35,845 nt of DNA from Anaerolineae bacterium (GTDB taxonomy: Bacteria > Chloroflexota > Anaerolineae > JACIWR01): the NCBI GenBank assembly GCA_021162125.1, contig JAGGZG010000298.1, forward strand, positions 1 to 35,845, read 5' to 3'. Position 1 is the first letter of the stretch, and each line of letters opens with the position of its first letter. The notes beneath the pieces are model-generated. The model searched no databases and was not told where the DNA came from. It saw nothing but the letters and a program-made list of their open reading frames with translations. Positions 23,301 to 31,260 of the stretch are shown in pieces. The position numbers were made by a program, and so were the translations under genes.

Positions 23301-24798
23301 CAGCGGCGGCCATCAGGCGGGCAGCCAGGTTCACGGTATCGCCCATCACCGTGTATTCCTTGCGCGTCGCCGATCCCACGTTGCCGGCGAACACCATGCC
23401 GGTGTGGATGCCGATGCGCTGTCGCAGGGAGAACATCCCGGCCAGGGTGGGTACCTCATAAAAGGGACGAATAGCTTCCTGCATCTCCAGGGCGGCACGA
23501 ACTGCCCGCTGGGGATCGTCCTCGTGGGCGCGTGGCGCGCCGAAGAGCACCATCAGTTTATCGCCCTCGTCGCACAAGTCCACCTTGTTAACCATTCCCT
23601 CGTAACGCATGACCACTTCCTGCATGGCGCTCAGGTAACGATCCAGGATGGCCGCTGCCTCGTCACTGCCCTCCGGCCCCAAGGCCTCCACAATCTCGCT
23701 CATGCCCAACAGATTGGCGAAGAGCACAGTGACCAGGCGGTGCTCGCCCTCGATCTCCGGCTGCGTGGGGTTGACCACGATCTTGGGCAACAGCCCCACC
23801 GGCAGATAAGGAGCCAGCCGATCCAGCGCCCGTACCGTCTCCTCCAACGAGGCAACGTGGGACGGAGCTTCCGCCGGCTGGACCGCCGCCACCACCTCCC
23901 CACCGGTGTCGTCCAGGATGCCGAATCCATTGGAGACGGGGACGACCAGCGAGGGGAATGCCTCACGAACTGCCGCGAGCGTACCCGGCCCCAGGGCGAT
24001 TTGTCCCTGCCCAGCCACGGCCTCCGCCCGCGCCGTATCGTTCACCACCCGGCCGGTGACCACGTACTCGCGGCCAGTGGGTCCCTGCTCCGTGGCCCAC
24101 AGACGGCCCACACTCGCCGCCAGGAAACGCCCGCTGTTAACCCCAATGTGTACCCGCAGGGAGAACTCCCCGCGCGAGGTCTCCGTGTGGGCGAAGGGTT
24201 CCATCGCCGCCTGCATCTGCTGCGCAGCACGGACGGCGACGAGCGGGTGGTTTTCGCCGGTGAACAGGATCAGCAGCGCATCTCCGCCGAAAGTCAGCAA
24301 GTCGCCGCCACAGGAATCCACCACTTGCAGCATCGTGCTGAAGATGTCGTTGACGATGCCGGTCAATTCCTCCGCGCCCTCTTTATTTGCCGCCCGCATC
24401 ACCGAGTCGGCTGCGACGTCGGGGAAGGTCAGCGCGTTGGCCATGGCCGTGAAGCCACTGATGTCGGCGAAGAGCAGTGTGCCCTCGATCATCTGCCCCT
24501 GCTCCGCGCTCCCGCCGGGCTTGTCCTGAGCGAAGTCGAAGGACTTGGTCAGCAACTGGTGGACGAGACGGCGGGGAAGGTAGGTCTTGACGATTTCCAG
24601 CACCGATCCCAGGTGCGCGGCCACGGCGATCTGATTTTCGGGCGTGGGGAGGAGGTCCTGGGGTAAATAAGGGGGCAGGTACTGTGACCAGGCGGCACGC
24701 AGCACAGGCGGCCAAGCAGCCGCCCCGGCGCTATCGGAACCGGATGGGGCAGGAGTTGGCGAAAGTGGCTCGGTTTCGTATCGCGGACTAGCAGGCAT
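20389..24798 (-). CDS. Tandem-cyclase, ATPase and TPR protein (soluble adenylyl cyclase-like)
   Basis: A 1469-residue protein. Cyclase domain 1 (about 105-275) has D112 in FADISGF, D173 in GGDALL and N253...R257. Domain 2 (about 352-510) has N362 where the first metal aspartate should be (FANLLG), but keeps K405, D413 and VNLAAR (N490, R494). An ORC/STAND-type ATPase follows, with Walker A GEAGVGKS at 588-595 and Walker B LLFEDLHWAD at about 715-724. Most of the C-terminal 500 residues are tetratricopeptide repeats. C1-C2-ATPase-TPR is the layout of animal soluble adenylyl cyclase. ATG 24798 has GAGGA ahead, and the promoter start near 24868 rules out the frame's first codon at 24903. Actual cAMP synthesis is inferred. 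Confidence 0.9.
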   Translation of the reverse strand: MPASPRYETEPLSPTPAPSGSDSAGAAAWPPVLRAAWSQYLPPYLPQDLLPTPENQIAVAAHLGSVLEIVKTYLPRRLVHQLLTKSFDFAQDKPGGSAEQGQMIEGTLLFADISGFTAMANALTFPDVAADSVMRAANKEGAEELTGIVNDIFSTMLQVVDSCGGDLLTFGGDALLILFTGENHPLVAVRAAQQMQAAMEPFAHTETSRGEFSLRVHIGVNSGRFLAASVGRLWATEQGPTGREYVVTGRVVNDTARAEAVAGQGQIALGPGTLAAVREAFPSLVVPVSNGFGILDDTGGEVVAAVQPAEAPSHVASLEETVRALDRLAPYLPVGLLPKIVVNPTQPEIEGEHRLVTVLFANLLGMSEIVEALGPEGSDEAAAILDRYLSAMQEVVMRYEGMVNKVDLCDEGDKLMVLFGAPRAHEDDPQRAVRAALEMQEAIRPFYEVPTLAGMFSLRQRIGIHTGMVFAGNVGSATRKEYTVMGDTVNLAARLMAAAEIGQVLISPTTRRYLDTGFICEDLSPVVVKGKPEPVPVCAALGLRRDEGLARRAARHGPFVGRGAEMARLKELTGRVLGGQGQVVSIVGEAGVGKSRLVDELLAHAGGVGMQVLHGECVSYGSTIPYLPWIAVLREFFGWQADDDPATRREKLRAGLGAVDAELVQWLPIVAGVLGLSEPDTRLTRSLDARLRKERFFDIVVRLLRARAHQSPLLLLFEDLHWADPISLELLSHVARHCDDDPLLLLAVHRPTLDRTAWKELGHYTVIQLEELDAKERVELVSSLLNLPDLPPALRDMILAKAQGNPFYIEEVVHVLVDRGYLLPDDGRYRLVGELAGVEIPDTVRGVVMSRIDSLDEGSRNVLKVAACIDRIFPYSVLRAIYPWPILEEVLRCRLDILERVDLTPLKSPEPDLHYQFKHVLTQEVAYESLSYARRRELHGRVARYYEDIYAGRLEEAYDLLAYHYGRSGERAKALEYTLKAGDRAKAAFANDAAIRYYQEAIRLIKLGRRHTTNDLQLANAYLNLADVQALVGQYERATENYQAALEAGGTILSAEQRARIQRKAAMIFEKQGDYDAALEGLLAACATLEADPAGRTSRQMVRVLSDLGSVHMRKGNYQEAIRLGERALGVLDRLAEDRETLVSEGWVYTNLGVVYTVLGDYGRAEAFYGRGLRAREQAGDLYGIVLSYNNLGTLAYLQSDYERALAAYQRCLETARRIGYTYFVAMVYNNLGICYQSMGRYAEAIARHRDSLAIREEIGDRAGIANCYDDLGMAYHHLGEYDRALDYHRRSLEIHQATGHTLFVANSLINIAAVRVDQGDHQSAIAGAQRAVDILESLGSKMILSEACAVLARAYLAAGEVDAALRHGERALQVAQETGSQHDDGVAHHVLGRVYAARAAGEGETQSATAARTHFERALELLQGAGDMFELARCWRSYAEFLKTQGEDQEAARCTATASRIFRDLGVK
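24522..24542. repeat. Dispersed repeat inside the cyclase gene
   Basis: This 21-base segment differs from 25189-25209 at two of 21 positions. On the minus strand it encodes, in frame, a short insert (KSFDFAQDKP region) just before cyclase domain 1. It looks like a REP-type element that entered a coding region without breaking it. Confidence 0.6.
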
Positions 24799-24874
24799 GA
24801 ACTTGTCCTCGCGCCGGCAAAGGGGGGAATCACGCTCAAGCCGGGACATCGCATCCCACGAACAGCTTGTAATT

Positions 24875-24903
24875 ATTGTACCACACAAAAGGCGATTGCT
24901 CAA
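24875..24903 (-). promoter_or_regulatory. Promoter of the tandem-cyclase gene
   Basis: On the minus strand TTGAGC (24903-24898) and TACAAT (24880-24875) have a 17-base spacer. The predicted start is near 24868. It is divergent from the glnS-side promoter, with the two -35 boxes about 27 bases apart. Confidence 0.6.
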
Positions 24904-24930
24904 GCCCGCTGCCGTGCGGCGACAAAGTCC

Positions 24931-24959
24931 TTGCTTGCTCTGGGAATTTGTGTTATACT
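24931..24959 (+). promoter_or_regulatory. Promoter reading toward glnS
   Basis: TTGCTT (24931-24936) and TATACT (24954-24959) have a 17-base spacer with an extended -10 TG at 24951-24952. The predicted start is near 24966, leaving a leader of about 320 bases before glnS. No T-box signature (GGxACCGCG core) is seen in that leader. Confidence 0.6.
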
Positions 24960-25062
24960 GCTAACCGGAGCAAGTATCTCGCGCCGACTTCAGTGAACCC
25001 TCAAGTAACCCTCAAGGCAGGAGCGGCTCTACTGAGCACTCGAAAATATCGGGGAGGTGGCG

Positions 25063-25257
25063 ATGCTATTCTTAGACCCCAACAAGCCGATTGCTACCTG
25101 CATTTCCGAAAGCCGCGATGACTGCCCCGTTAATACAAAGTTGCACTGCCACTTCAAAGCCAAAGGAGAGAGTCGCCCCCCTGCGACCTGTCCTGAGCCC
25201 AGTCGAAGGGGCGGGGGGACTGAGGGGGGAGAGTGGCGAACTACGGATGCTCCGTAA
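25063..25257 (+). pseudogene. Possible truncated gene in the glnS leader
   Basis: A 64-codon frame from ATG 25063 with a strong GGGGAGG ahead. The first 38 residues look protein-like, with a CISESRDDCPVNTKLHCHF stretch containing spaced cysteines and histidines. The rest is low-complexity Pro/Gly/Arg encoded by GC-rich repeat sequence that begins at about 25168. It reads like the beginning of a larger protein cut off by repeat insertion, or a short real peptide. I do not recognise the family. The upstream promoter and ribosome-binding site would once have served it. Confidence 0.3.
25189..25209. repeat. Second copy of the TGTCCTGAGC..AGTCGAAGG repeat
   Basis: It matches 24522-24542 at 19 of 21 positions. 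It lies inside a hairpin-prone GC-rich block (25168-25235) where AGTC-CCCCCC and GGGGGG-ACT stretches face each other. Confidence 0.6.
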
Positions 25258-25289
25258 AAAGTGCAAAACTACTGTAGGGAGACAAAGCC

Positions 25290-27023
25290 ATGGAGAGTAC
25301 AAAAGCAAAAACCGAGAAGAGCACTGGGAATATGACCGCGACTGATTCCACCACATCCAATTTCATCCGAGCTATTATCGAGGAAGATTTAAGGACCAAC
25401 AAGTACGGTGGTCGAGTTCATACTCGATTTCCACCAGAGCCAAATGGGTATCTGCACATTGGACATGCCAAATCCATCTGCCTCAATTTCGGCCTCGCTG
25501 CCGACTACGGGGGCCTCTGCAATTTGCGATTCGATGACACCAACCCAACCAAAGAAGAAGCCGAATACGTGGAAGCGATCAAAGAAGACGTGCGTTGGCT
25601 TGGGTTCGATTGGGGAGATCGGCTATTCTACGCATCGGACTACTTTGAGCAGCTCTACGAGTACGCTGTGCAACTGATCAAGAAAGGTAAGGCGTACGTT
25701 TGCGACCTGAGCTCGGAGGAAATCCGCGAGTACCGTGGCACCTTGACCGAGCCCGGCAAGGACAGCCCGTATCGCAATCGTTCGGTCGAGGAGAACCTGG
25801 ACCTGTTCGAGCGCATGCGGGCCGGCGAATTCCCGGACGGGTCTCGCACACTTCGCGCAAAAATTGACATGGCACATCCCAACGTGCTTATGCGAGACCC
25901 GGTTATGTACCGCATCATGCACGCCACACATCACAGGACGGGCGACAAGTGGTGCATTTATCCGATGTACGATTTCACCCACTGCCTCTCAGATTCCATC
26001 GAGAGAATCACCCACTCCATTTGCACACTGGAATTTGAGAACAATCGTGCCCTGTACGACTGGTTTCTTGACGAGCTGGGCGTCTACCATCCACAGCAAA
26101 TCGAGTTCGCCCGCCTCAATCTCAGCTACACCGTGCTGAGCAAGCGAAAACTGTTGCAATTGGTAGAACAAGGCCACGTCTCCGGGTGGGACGATCCACG
26201 GATGCCCACGCTATCGGGGTTGCGGAGACGCGGCTACACACCGGAGGCCATCCGAGACTTTTGTGATCTCATCGGGGTGGCCAAAGCTAACAGTATCGTT
26301 GACGTAGCCTTGCTCGAGCACTGCCTCCGCCAAGACCTGAATAAACGCGCTCCACGTGTTTTTGGTGTGTTGCGCCCACTTAAGGTGGTCATTGACAACT
26401 ATCCAGAAGACCTGGTGGAAGAGATGGAGTGCATTAACAACCCGGAAGACCCCGGTATGGGAACACGGAAAGTCCCTTTTTCACGTGTGCTGTACATCGA
26501 ACGGGGGGATTTTCGCGAGGACCCACCGAGGAAATGGTTCCGCTTGGCCCCCGGTCGCGAGGTACGGCTACGATACGCTTACTATATCACCTGTGTGGAC
26601 GTGATAAAGGATGAACGCGGCGAGGTGATCGAGCTGCACTGCACTTATGACCCGGAGACGCGAGGTGGCTGGGCCCCGGATGGGCGCAGGGTCAGGGGAA
26701 CACTGCACTGGGTTTCGGCTGCCCACGCCCTCGAAGCCGAAGTACGCCTGTACGACCGTCTCTTCTCAAAACCAAACCCCCTCGATGTAGAGGAGGGTGA
26801 AGATTTCACGGCCAATCTGAATCCGAACTCGCTGGAGATTCTGACGACGTGCCGTGTGGAACCGAGTCTAGCTGGCGCAGCCCCAGGAAGCCGCTACCAA
26901 TTCGAGAGACAGGGCTACTTCTGCGTGGATTCGGATTCGACCGACGAGAAACTGGTATTCAATCGGACGGTGGCCCTGCGCGATACCTGGGCCAAGATCG
27001 AGAAGGCGCAGAGGAAGCGATGA
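25290..27023 (+). CDS. glnS: Glutamine--tRNA ligase
   Basis: A 577-residue class I synthetase. The HIGH motif is exact at 56-59 in PPEPNGYLHIGHAKS, followed by LRFDDTNPTKE. The KMSKS motif is VLSKRK at 282-287. The C-terminal beta-barrel anticodon-binding half is complete, with WVSAAHALEAEVRLYDRLF. ATG 25290 has AGGGAG ahead, and an in-frame ATG at 25332 would still leave all conserved motifs. A glutaminyl-tRNA synthetase beside a GltX in the same window means tRNA-Gln need not be made by amidation. The ~120 bases downstream lack a terminator, so degV may be co-transcribed. Confidence 0.97.
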   Translation: MESTKAKTEKSTGNMTATDSTTSNFIRAIIEEDLRTNKYGGRVHTRFPPEPNGYLHIGHAKSICLNFGLAADYGGLCNLRFDDTNPTKEEAEYVEAIKEDVRWLGFDWGDRLFYASDYFEQLYEYAVQLIKKGKAYVCDLSSEEIREYRGTLTEPGKDSPYRNRSVEENLDLFERMRAGEFPDGSRTLRAKIDMAHPNVLMRDPVMYRIMHATHHRTGDKWCIYPMYDFTHCLSDSIERITHSICTLEFENNRALYDWFLDELGVYHPQQIEFARLNLSYTVLSKRKLLQLVEQGHVSGWDDPRMPTLSGLRRRGYTPEAIRDFCDLIGVAKANSIVDVALLEHCLRQDLNKRAPRVFGVLRPLKVVIDNYPEDLVEEMECINNPEDPGMGTRKVPFSRVLYIERGDFREDPPRKWFRLAPGREVRLRYAYYITCVDVIKDERGEVIELHCTYDPETRGGWAPDGRRVRGTLHWVSAAHALEAEVRLYDRLFSKPNPLDVEEGEDFTANLNPNSLEILTTCRVEPSLAGAAPGSRYQFERQGYFCVDSDSTDEKLVFNRTVALRDTWAKIEKAQRKR

Positions 27024-27168
27024 GAGATCACGAAGCCCCCGCCTGCGGCGGAGGTGAGGTCACCATCACACCAGCTATGGGCAGGCTACCGCAGCCCCCA
27101 CTTCGCAGGGGACCTGAGGTCAGTCTCCTGCCTGAGCAATCACACAAATTTTCGAAGGAGGCACTACC

Positions 27169-28047
27169 TTGTCCAAAACAGCGAGTCTGAAAATCGTAAC
27201 CGATAGCGCCGCAGACCTGCTCCCGGATGAGATCGATGCATTGGGAATCACAATCGTGCCGCTTTACATCCAATTCCCTGACGGGGAAGTAAGCGCTGAG
27301 GACATCTCACCGGATACGTTTTATGATCGTCTGCAGGCCATGTGGCCCGAGATTCCAACGACCGCGATGCCCTCCCCTGGAATGTTTGCGGAAATTTACC
27401 GCGAGGTAGCCCAGGCAGGGAAAGAGATTCTCTCGATTCACATTTCTTCCGGGTTGAGCGGCACGATCGAAGCCGCCCGGCTGGGAGCCGAACAAGCCGG
27501 TGTAGACGTCACGCTGGTAGACACGAGAACCCTTTCAGGCGGGGAGCGGTTTCAGGTGTTGGCCGCAGCCCTGGCGGCGAAGGCGGGCTGGAGTAAAGAG
27601 GCCATTCTAAAACGCCTGGAGCGTATCCGCGCGGCCACGGAGGTGATCTACACCCTGGAGACGCTGGAGTACCTGGCACGCGGCGGGCGCATTGGACGTG
27701 TGCAAGCCCTGCTCGGATCGCTGCTCAAAATCAAACCGGTGATCAAGGTGGACAAGGCCGATGGTAAATACAGCACAGTGGGTCAGGGACGCACTTTGCG
27801 GCGGACGCTGCGCATGATTGTGGATCATCTGGCGCAACTCTATGAGCCGGAGACTCCCCTGTGGCTGTCGGTGATGCATGGGCAATTCGGTGAACAAGCT
27901 GAGAACCTGGCGCAACTCCTGCGTGAGCGGTTGCAAGTCGCCAAGTTAGAGGTGTTGCGCATTTCCCCTGTGCTGGGGGTGCATACCGGCCCCGGGATTG
28001 TCGGAGTCACCGCCTTGCCAATGGCCTTGATGGAGGGCCTGGGGTAA
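27169..28047 (+). CDS. DegV family fatty-acid-binding protein
   Basis: A 292-residue DegV-family protein. It has the opening IVTDSAADLLPDE, then TTAMPSPGMF and SIHISSGLSGTIEAA, with the serine and threonine ligands expected around the carboxylate of a bound fatty acid. LETLEYLARGGRIGR is also present. In Gram-positive bacteria, DegV-type FakB hands fatty acids to FakA kinase, but no FakA gene is in the window. The start is TTG 27169 with AAGGAGG eight bases ahead. A hairpin follows the stop. Confidence 0.93.
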   Translation: MSKTASLKIVTDSAADLLPDEIDALGITIVPLYIQFPDGEVSAEDISPDTFYDRLQAMWPEIPTTAMPSPGMFAEIYREVAQAGKEILSIHISSGLSGTIEAARLGAEQAGVDVTLVDTRTLSGGERFQVLAAALAAKAGWSKEAILKRLERIRAATEVIYTLETLEYLARGGRIGRVQALLGSLLKIKPVIKVDKADGKYSTVGQGRTLRRTLRMIVDHLAQLYEPETPLWLSVMHGQFGEQAENLAQLLRERLQVAKLEVLRISPVLGVHTGPGIVGVTALPMALMEGLG

Positions 28048-28052
28048 GTTAG

Positions 28053-28075
28053 CTTCCCCCGTTTCACGGGGGGAG
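28053..28075. repeat. GC-rich hairpin after the degV-like gene
   Basis: CCCCCGT (28056-28062) pairs with ACGGGGG (28066-28072) around TTC, extended to ten pairs with one wobble. No T-run follows, so it is more like the other dispersed palindromes than a classic terminator. A GGGGGAGAAC 10-mer at its right side repeats near 28109. Confidence 0.5.
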
Positions 28076-28248
28076 AACTCGGCCTCCCACCTGCGCGCGG
28101 AGCGCGGCGGGGGAGAACATCCGCCGGTGGTCCACCCACGTGGAACAGGGATTGCACCGTGAGGAGCTGGCCCAAGGAGTTGCCTGGTGCGCAGAGGGCC
28201 AGGGATTTCGCCGTAGACGGATGGATTACCCACAGACTGAGACAAATT

Positions 28249-30024
28249 ATGACCTCAGAGATCGCCCTCCTCCTCTCCATTATCGGAGCGTCGGTGGTGC
28301 TCTTTTCGCTTGAGTGCCTGCCCGCCGATGTGATTGCCCTGGGTATCTTACTGACGCTCATTCTCACCGGCCTGTTACCCGCGAAGGCAGCCTTCGCCTG
28401 CTTTGGCAGTGACACGGTGATAATGATCCTCGGGTTGCTCATCCTCACCGCAGCATTGGTGCGCACCGGCGTCGTTGATGCAGCCAGGCGCGCAATCCTG
28501 CGCCGCACCGGCGAGGACCACGACCGGCTGGTAGCGGTGATCATGCTTTCGGCTGCGACACTGAGCGCATTCATGAGCAATACCGCCACCACGGCTTTCT
28601 TTGTGCCCATCACGATTGGCCTCGCCCGCAAGGTACGGATTAACGCCTCGAAGCTCCTCATGCCCCTGGCCTTTGCCTCCATCTTGGCCAGCTCGGTGAC
28701 GCTGATCAGTTCCTCCACCAACATTGTCATCAGCGGGCTGATGACCCGCTATGACATGCAGCCATTGGGCATGTTCGAGCTGGCACTGGTGGGAGTACCA
28801 ATCGCTGTGACGGGATTGATCTACATGCTCTCGGTGGGTCGCCGACTGATCCCGGATCGCGGCAACCCGGACGAGTGGAGCGAAGAATTTGGCATTCGAC
28901 CATATCTGACAGAGGCTCTGATTCTTCCCCAATCACCGCTGATCGGAAAGACACTGGCCGAATCCGGCCTGGGCCGCGACCTGGACCTTACCGTGCTGCG
29001 GGTGGTGCGTGACAAAGGCCGTTATCTGGTACCGCAGGCCAATCTCCGGCTGGAAGAGGGAGATGTGCTCTTAGTGGAAGGACAGCGCGACGATATCCTC
29101 AAGATCAAGGATACCGTCGGTCTTGCAATCAAAGCCGACGTGACGCTTTCTGATCCCGGCCTGCAAACAGAAAATGTGAGGTTGGTCGAAGTAATCCTTT
29201 TACGCCGGTCACCCCTCATCGGGCGCACTTTGAAAGGGATAAACTTTCGGCAACGATATGGTCTACAGGTGCTAGGGATCAACCGCCACGGGGCAACCAT
29301 CCTGCGTAAGATTAGCCGGATCAGGCTGAAAATCGGAGACCAGTTGCTAATTCAAGGCCACCGCGCGAATATCGCGGTGCTGGACGAAGACAACACGTTC
29401 CGGATCATCGGCACGGTAGATTATGAACGTCCAAATTTACAACGCGCGCCGATGGCCATCGCCATCTTTGCCGGTGTGTTGGCGATGGCGGCCCTCAACA
29501 TACTCTCCCTGCCGGTGGCAGTACTTCTGGGGTCACTTCTGGCCTTTATTACTCGCTGTCTCACTCCCGACGAGGCTTACCGCGAGGTCGAATGGAAGGC
29601 GCTGATCCTGATCGGCAGCATCCTGTCAGTCGGCAGCGCCATGGAATACACAGGTGCGGCCAAGTTTCTCGCAGCCCAGATTATAAACCTCATCGGCCAG
29701 GCACACCCGGCGTGGTTGCTCACTGCCTTCTTCGCCCTGACGCTGCTCCTCACACAGCCGATGTCCAATCAAGCAGCAGCGGTTGTGGTCGTTCCAATCG
29801 CGCTCCAGACAGCTCTCCAGTTAGATTTGAACCCACGCACCTTTGCCATCATGATCGCCGTGGCCGCCAGTTGCTCCTACCTGACCCCGCTGGAGCCCTC
29901 CTGTCTGATGGTCTATGGACCGGGGCGCTACCGCTTTCTGGACTTTCTCAAGGCCGGGGCGTTGCTTACAGTGCTGATCTACATTCTCGCTATCGTCCTC
30001 GTACCATTGATTTGGCCATTATAG
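28249..30024 (+). CDS. SLC13/DASS-type transporter with two RCK_C domains
   Basis: A 591-residue membrane protein. Two hydrophobic halves flank two TrkA_C (RCK_C) regulatory domains at about 205-275 and 300-370, each with a Gly-x-Thr-Leu and Gly-Asp-x-Leu-Leu pattern. The first half has an SNT motif in FMSNTATTAFFVPI, and the second half has MSNQAAAVVVVPIA in the equivalent place. Members exchange sodium for carboxylates, sulfate or similar anions, and the substrate is not readable here. ATG 28249 is chosen because the first membrane helix begins directly after it, although its ribosome-binding site is weak. A GTG at 28159 would add 30 residues. No promoter is recognised in the 201-base gap upstream. 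Confidence 0.88.
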   Translation: MTSEIALLLSIIGASVVLFSLECLPADVIALGILLTLILTGLLPAKAAFACFGSDTVIMILGLLILTAALVRTGVVDAARRAILRRTGEDHDRLVAVIMLSAATLSAFMSNTATTAFFVPITIGLARKVRINASKLLMPLAFASILASSVTLISSSTNIVISGLMTRYDMQPLGMFELALVGVPIAVTGLIYMLSVGRRLIPDRGNPDEWSEEFGIRPYLTEALILPQSPLIGKTLAESGLGRDLDLTVLRVVRDKGRYLVPQANLRLEEGDVLLVEGQRDDILKIKDTVGLAIKADVTLSDPGLQTENVRLVEVILLRRSPLIGRTLKGINFRQRYGLQVLGINRHGATILRKISRIRLKIGDQLLIQGHRANIAVLDEDNTFRIIGTVDYERPNLQRAPMAIAIFAGVLAMAALNILSLPVAVLLGSLLAFITRCLTPDEAYREVEWKALILIGSILSVGSAMEYTGAAKFLAAQIINLIGQAHPAWLLTAFFALTLLLTQPMSNQAAAVVVVPIALQTALQLDLNPRTFAIMIAVAASCSYLTPLEPSCLMVYGPGRYRFLDFLKAGALLTVLIYILAIVLVPLIWPL

Positions 30025-30054
30025 CTTTGCTTTGATGACAACCCAACAAGACTG

Positions 30055-31233
30055 ATGACCCATCAACATTCTGAAATCAACAACCTACCCCCACCAATAA
30101 TGACCTCCGAGCCCGGTTCCTTCGCCCGGCGGACGATCACTGACGGCAAGCCGCGCAACGTCGAGGCGGCGCTGCGTGACAACGCCTATCCGCCGGAGAT
30201 CGTCGCCGCGCTCCACGCCCTGCGCCGCGAGTTGGCCACGGAGCCCATTCGCCCACCCGATCCCACCGCCCCCGGCGCGGACTTCTGGCGAGCGCAGTGG
30301 GCGCAATACCGGGGACGCACCTGGCTGGAGGTGCCCTGGTACTTCGCCGAGGCATACTTCTACCGGCGGTTGCTGGAGGCGGTGGGCTACTTCCGGCCGG
30401 GCCCCTGGCAAGGGCACGACCCCTTTGCCGCGCAGAAAGAGCGAATGCTGGAGGAGGGGATCGGCCCCTTTGCTGCGGCGCTGGCCGCCCTGGCCGGGCA
30501 GGACGACGAGGAGGTGGCCGCCGCGCTGATCCGTGGCTGCCTGTGGGGCAATCGCGCAGATCTGAGCAACTGGGGAATGGCTCTGGGCGGGGATTCGCCG
30601 GGCCAGGCGCTGCTGATTGATCACACCCCGCGTCTGGTGGCCCTGTTGCGTGGGGGTTGCCCTGTGGTGGACGTCGTCGGCGACAACGCGGGCCTGGAGC
30701 TCCTCTTCGACCTGGCCCTGGCCGATTTCCTGCTGGGTCGCGGGTGGGCGCAGTGGATCACTCTGCACCTGAAAGCCGATCCCTTCTTCGTCTCCGACGC
30801 CCTACCCCGCGACGTGCATCGCACCCTGAAACGGCTGTCCGCCGGGAAAGACCCCCTCCTGCCCGCCCTGGCCGCGCGCTTGCAGCGAGCCCTGGACGAG
30901 GGGCGGCTCGTCCTCAGCGCACACCCCTTCTGGAACAGTTGCCTCACCTTCTACGACATGCCCCCGGACGTGCGGACGGCGCTGGAACAGGCCGATCTAG
31001 TGCTGCTCAAAGGCGACGCCAACTACCGGCGGTTGCTGGGCGACCGTCATTGGCCACCCACGACCCGTCTGGAGGACGCGGCGGGACATTTCCCACGGCC
31101 CTTCGCCGTGCTGCGCACCCTGAAAGCGGAGCTCATCGTCGGGCTGGAGCCGGGCCAGGCGGAGGCATTGAACGCGGAAGACCCCGAGTGGCTGGTCAAC
31201 GGCCAGCGGGGCATCATCCAGGTGGTCTTGTAG
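30055..31233 (+). CDS. DUF89 damage-control phosphatase, ARMT1-like
   Basis: A 392-residue DUF89 protein of the ARMT1-like subfamily. It opens with PPPIMTSEPGSFA, then EVPWYFAEAYFYRRLLE (92-108), WGNRADLS (164-171), D210-N211-A-G-L-E215 and KGDANYRRL (319-327). The D-N-x-G...E and K-G-D motifs form the metal phosphatase site in this family, which removes phosphate from damaged sugar phosphates. ATG 30055 lies ahead of the conserved N terminus. Its last codon and TAG stop (31231-31233) lie inside a palindrome shared with the convergent gene. Confidence 0.88.
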   Translation: MTHQHSEINNLPPPIMTSEPGSFARRTITDGKPRNVEAALRDNAYPPEIVAALHALRRELATEPIRPPDPTAPGADFWRAQWAQYRGRTWLEVPWYFAEAYFYRRLLEAVGYFRPGPWQGHDPFAAQKERMLEEGIGPFAAALAALAGQDDEEVAAALIRGCLWGNRADLSNWGMALGGDSPGQALLIDHTPRLVALLRGGCPVVDVVGDNAGLELLFDLALADFLLGRGWAQWITLHLKADPFFVSDALPRDVHRTLKRLSAGKDPLLPALAARLQRALDEGRLVLSAHPFWNSCLTFYDMPPDVRTALEQADLVLLKGDANYRRLLGDRHWPPTTRLEDAAGHFPRPFAVLRTLKAELIVGLEPGQAEALNAEDPEWLVNGQRGIIQVVL

Positions 31234-31260
31234 GACGAGTTGCCAACTCGTCCTACAAGA
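31226..31260. repeat. 35-base palindrome containing two convergent stop codons
   Basis: TCTTGTAGGACGAGTT (31226-31241) and AACTCGTCCTACAAGA (31245-31260) are perfect complements around GCC. It contains TAG of the phosphatase gene (31231-31233) and TAG of the minus-strand gene (31255-31253). Both genes therefore end with the same TTG-TAG. It may act as a bidirectional terminator. Confidence 0.8.

Noticed and set aside
22957..24666. 569-codon plus-strand open frame
   Set aside because: It lies fully antisense to the well-supported cyclase domains and its translation is His/Gln/Arg-rich low-complexity typical of a GC-rich shadow frame.
24966..25289. T-box riboswitch in the glnS leader
   Set aside because: I looked for the conserved T-box core and specifier layout before an aminoacyl-tRNA synthetase and did not find it. 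The leader is explained by a truncated frame and repeats.
27020..27190. 56-codon frame overlapping the glnS stop as ATGA
   Set aside because: It overlaps the degV-type start, has Pro/Gly-rich composition and no recognisable features; likely chance.
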